A program made the position numbers and the translations under genes. Shown in pieces: positions 62,482 to 64,000 of a stretch of DNA of 64,000 nt (position 1 is its first letter; each line of letters starts with the position of its first letter). Source of the DNA: Prado023 sp964418695 (lineage in GTDB: Bacteria; Actinomycetota; Actinomycetes; S36-B12; CAIYMF01); contig CAYQMN010000009.1 of assembly GCA_964418695.1 (NCBI GenBank), positions 1 through 64,000 on the forward strand, read 5' to 3'. The notes below the pieces were generated by a model. It saw only the letters and a list, made by a program, of their open reading frames with translations, had not been told where the DNA came from and made no database searches.

Positions 62482-62533
62482 TCCACCACCTGCGACCCAC
62501 CGGAGGCAGCCGGACCGCTCTACGATCCCCAGC

Positions 62534-63505
62534 ATGCGCGTCTTCGTGACCGGGGCAACGGGGTTCATCGGCGGGTCGGTCGTGCGTCAGCTGCTCGCCC
62601 GCGGCGACGAGGTCGTGGCGCTGGTGCGCGACCCGGGCCGGGCCCGACACCTGACCGACGCGGGCGTCGCGGTGGTCCGTGGCGACGTGACCGACCGGGC
62701 GTCGCTGGTGGAGCCGATGACCGGCGCGGACGCGATCGTGCACCTGGCCGCCTGGTACCACCTCGGGGTGAACGCGCCGGCGCAGGCGTGGGCGAGCAAC
62801 GTGGACGGCACAGCCAACGTCCTGGACGTCATGGCCGATCGGGGCATCCCGCGCGGCGTCGTGACCTCGACCCTGGCGGTCAACTCCGACACCCACGGCC
62901 GCATGGTCGACGAGGACTACCACTTCGCCGGGCGCCACCTGAGCCTCTACGACGCGACCAAGGCCGAGGCACACCGGGTCGCCCGCACCCGGATCGCCGA
63001 GGGTCTGCCGCTCACGATCGTCATGCCCGGACTGGTCTACGGCCCGGGCGACCCGAGTCCGCTGGGGCAGACCCTGCGCAGCTGGCTGCGGGGGCGCCTG
63101 CCGGCCGTCCCGTCGGGCACGGAGTACTGCTGGGCACACGTCGAGGACATCGCCGCGGGGCACCTGCTCGCGCTGGACCGCGGGCGCCCGGGGGAGTCGT
63201 ACATCATCGCCGGCGAGCGCGCCACGCTGGTCGAGGCGATGCGGCTGGCCGCGCGGGTCGCCGGGCGGCTCGCCCCGCTCACGGTGCCGGCGCGCGCGAT
63301 GCGCTCGTTGGCCCCGGTCGCCGGGCTGGCCGGCCGGGTGCTTCCCCTGCCTTCGACCTACACCGCCGAAGGGCTGCGGATCGCCGCGGGCCCGACCTAC
63401 CTGGGATCCAACGAGAAGGCCCGTCGCGAGCTGGGCTACGTGCCCCGCCCGCTGGCCGCCGGCTGGAGTCAGACCGTCCTCAGCGAGCTCGCCGCGCTGC
63501 GCTGA
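62534..63505 (+). CDS. NAD-dependent epimerase/dehydratase (extended SDR)
   Basis: This 323-residue extended SDR has VFVTGATGFIGGSVV (Rossmann motif), VVRGDVTD, DAIVHLAAWYHLG, the catalytic Ser in TSTLAVNSD and YDATKAE (Tyr-x3-Lys). It resembles nucleoside-diphosphate-sugar epimerases or dihydroflavonol reductase-like proteins. TACGAT at 62521-62526 is 7 bp before the ATG at 62534, so a leaderless transcript is likely. The substrate is not known. Confidence 0.88.
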   Translation: MRVFVTGATGFIGGSVVRQLLARGDEVVALVRDPGRARHLTDAGVAVVRGDVTDRASLVEPMTGADAIVHLAAWYHLGVNAPAQAWASNVDGTANVLDVMADRGIPRGVVTSTLAVNSDTHGRMVDEDYHFAGRHLSLYDATKAEAHRVARTRIAEGLPLTIVMPGLVYGPGDPSPLGQTLRSWLRGRLPAVPSGTEYCWAHVEDIAAGHLLALDRGRPGESYIIAGERATLVEAMRLAARVAGRLAPLTVPARAMRSLAPVAGLAGRVLPLPSTYTAEGLRIAAGPTYLGSNEKARRELGYVPRPLAAGWSQTVLSELAALR

Positions 63506-63580
63506 TCCGCCGGGGCTGGTGGGCCCCAGCGGCCGGGACTGCGGTGCACTGGGAGCAACGTCACAGAACTGCCGCGCCAA

Positions 63581-63613
63581 ACCTACGCCAACGTAACCTA
63601 CGATCGCGTAGGT
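63581..63613. promoter_or_regulatory. Repeated ACCTACG sites upstream of the hemolysin III gene
   Basis: ACCTACG occurs at 63581 and 63596, and inverted (CGTAGGT) at 63607-63613; the last two form a dyad with 7-bp arms and a 4-bp centre. ACGTAAC lies between. This looks like an operator for a TetR-type or similar regulator; the binding protein is not in the window. Confidence 0.55.
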
Positions 63614-63640
63614 CAGTCCCCCTGAACCAGGACGGTGTAC

Positions 63641-64000
63641 ATGGCTACGACCCCGCCGACCGGCCAGACTGTGCCGGTGGAGCCGACCGAGACCAGCGCC
63701 CAGCCGCCGCCGGGCGCCCAGCCGCCGCCCGGTGCGCCCGGACACGGGGCCGGACATGGGGCCGGGCATGCGCACGAGCATCCGAGCGTGGTCGAGGAGG
63801 TCGTGGCTCGCCTCAAGCCGCGCCTGCGCGGCTGGCTGCACTTCGGCGCCGCCCCCTTGGCCCTCGTGCTCGGCCTGTTCCTCATGGTCTTCACCGACGA
63901 GCAGGACCTGCGGGCCGCGCTCGCGGTCTACCTGTGCAGCACGGTCCTGCTGTTCGGCGTGAGTGCGGCCTATCACCTGGGCGCGGGCCGCCCGCCGGTC
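63641..64000 (+). CDS. Hemolysin III/PAQR-family membrane protein, 5' part
   Basis: The first 120 codons are visible; the frame is open to the window edge. After a 50-residue Pro/Gly/His-rich tail comes KPRLRGWLHFGAAPLALVLG, then a second hydrophobic segment ending FGVSAAYHLG, the start of a hemolysin III (TrhA/YqfA, PAQR) seven-helix protein. The HG/HAHEH stretch at residues 37-48 could bind metal. The family is linked to membrane-fluidity or fatty-acid homeostasis in bacteria. The ATG at 63641 is chosen; GTG 63635 is possible. Operator-like ACCTACG repeats lie 30-60 bp upstream. Confidence 0.85.
   Translation, partial: MATTPPTGQTVPVEPTETSAQPPPGAQPPPGAPGHGAGHGAGHAHEHPSVVEEVVARLKPRLRGWLHFGAAPLALVLGLFLMVFTDEQDLRAALAVYLCSTVLLFGVSAAYHLGAGRPPV

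Overview
The window is a high-GC chromosome segment from a bacterium of the Actinomycetota. The third codon positions are strongly G/C, starts are often GTG, several genes look leaderless, lipoproteins and L,D-transpeptidase-type wall enzymes are present, and a furA-katG pair of actinobacterial type occurs. There is no rRNA, no tRNA, no integrase or insertion sequence, and no CRISPR array that I can see. I would not name a genus. Coordinates of coding regions include the stop codon.

Layout. 0-14 kb is a set of small regulator-plus-transporter or regulator-plus-enzyme units: an MFS exporter with a divergent TetR gene and three operator-like dyads, a YhhX-like oxidoreductase divergent from a 6-phospho-beta-glucosidase, a SufR-like regulator divergent from a DUF2249 gene across a 28-bp dyad, a second MFS exporter, an RpiB-family isomerase, an FMN reductase and an ABC exporter. 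14-18 kb is a compact three-gene operon whose first gene encodes an alpha-dioxygenase-like heme protein. 18-31 kb holds general metabolism and stress genes: an oxidoreductase, a YihY protein, an EEP-family hydrolase, katG-furA, a MarR/MMPL pair, ribD, an SLC13-type permease and a CDF-like protein. 31-42 kb is envelope related: an RDD membrane protein with nine 16-residue repeats, a sulfotransferase-like protein, a GH3 lipoprotein, a GT87-type glycosyltransferase, a polar amino acid ABC transporter, a D,D-carboxypeptidase and an L,D-transpeptidase.

The centrepiece is 42.5-58.0 kb, a cluster for an extracellular contractile injection system (eCIS, a phage-tail-like injector): DUF4157 protein, sheath, tube, two small overlapping assembly genes, a 1231-residue Pro/Ala/Gly/Ser-rich protein, a second tube-like protein, a LysM baseplate protein, a VgrG/gpD-gpV spike, a PAAR tip, gp25, baseplate J, tail protein I, and a membrane protein with two zinc ribbons and a long Pro-Glu rod. 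Spacing is tight from the tube gene to tail protein I, so it probably works as one transcription unit. The AAA+ ATPase, the DUF4255-type terminator and a conventional tape measure seen in many eCIS loci are not recognisable here. The two small assembly genes overlap in the -1 frame beside a run of five G, which recalls the programmed frameshift of phage tail chaperones.

58-64 kb carries an M50-like membrane protease, a radical SAM/SPASM protein, nicotinate phosphoribosyltransferase, a zinc-ribbon mini-protein, a LOG/TIGR00725-like protein, an SDR epimerase, and the start of a hemolysin III/PAQR gene that runs off the end. A recurrent oddity through the window is short tandem duplications (9, 15, 24 or 32 bp) sitting in gene termini and just outside them.
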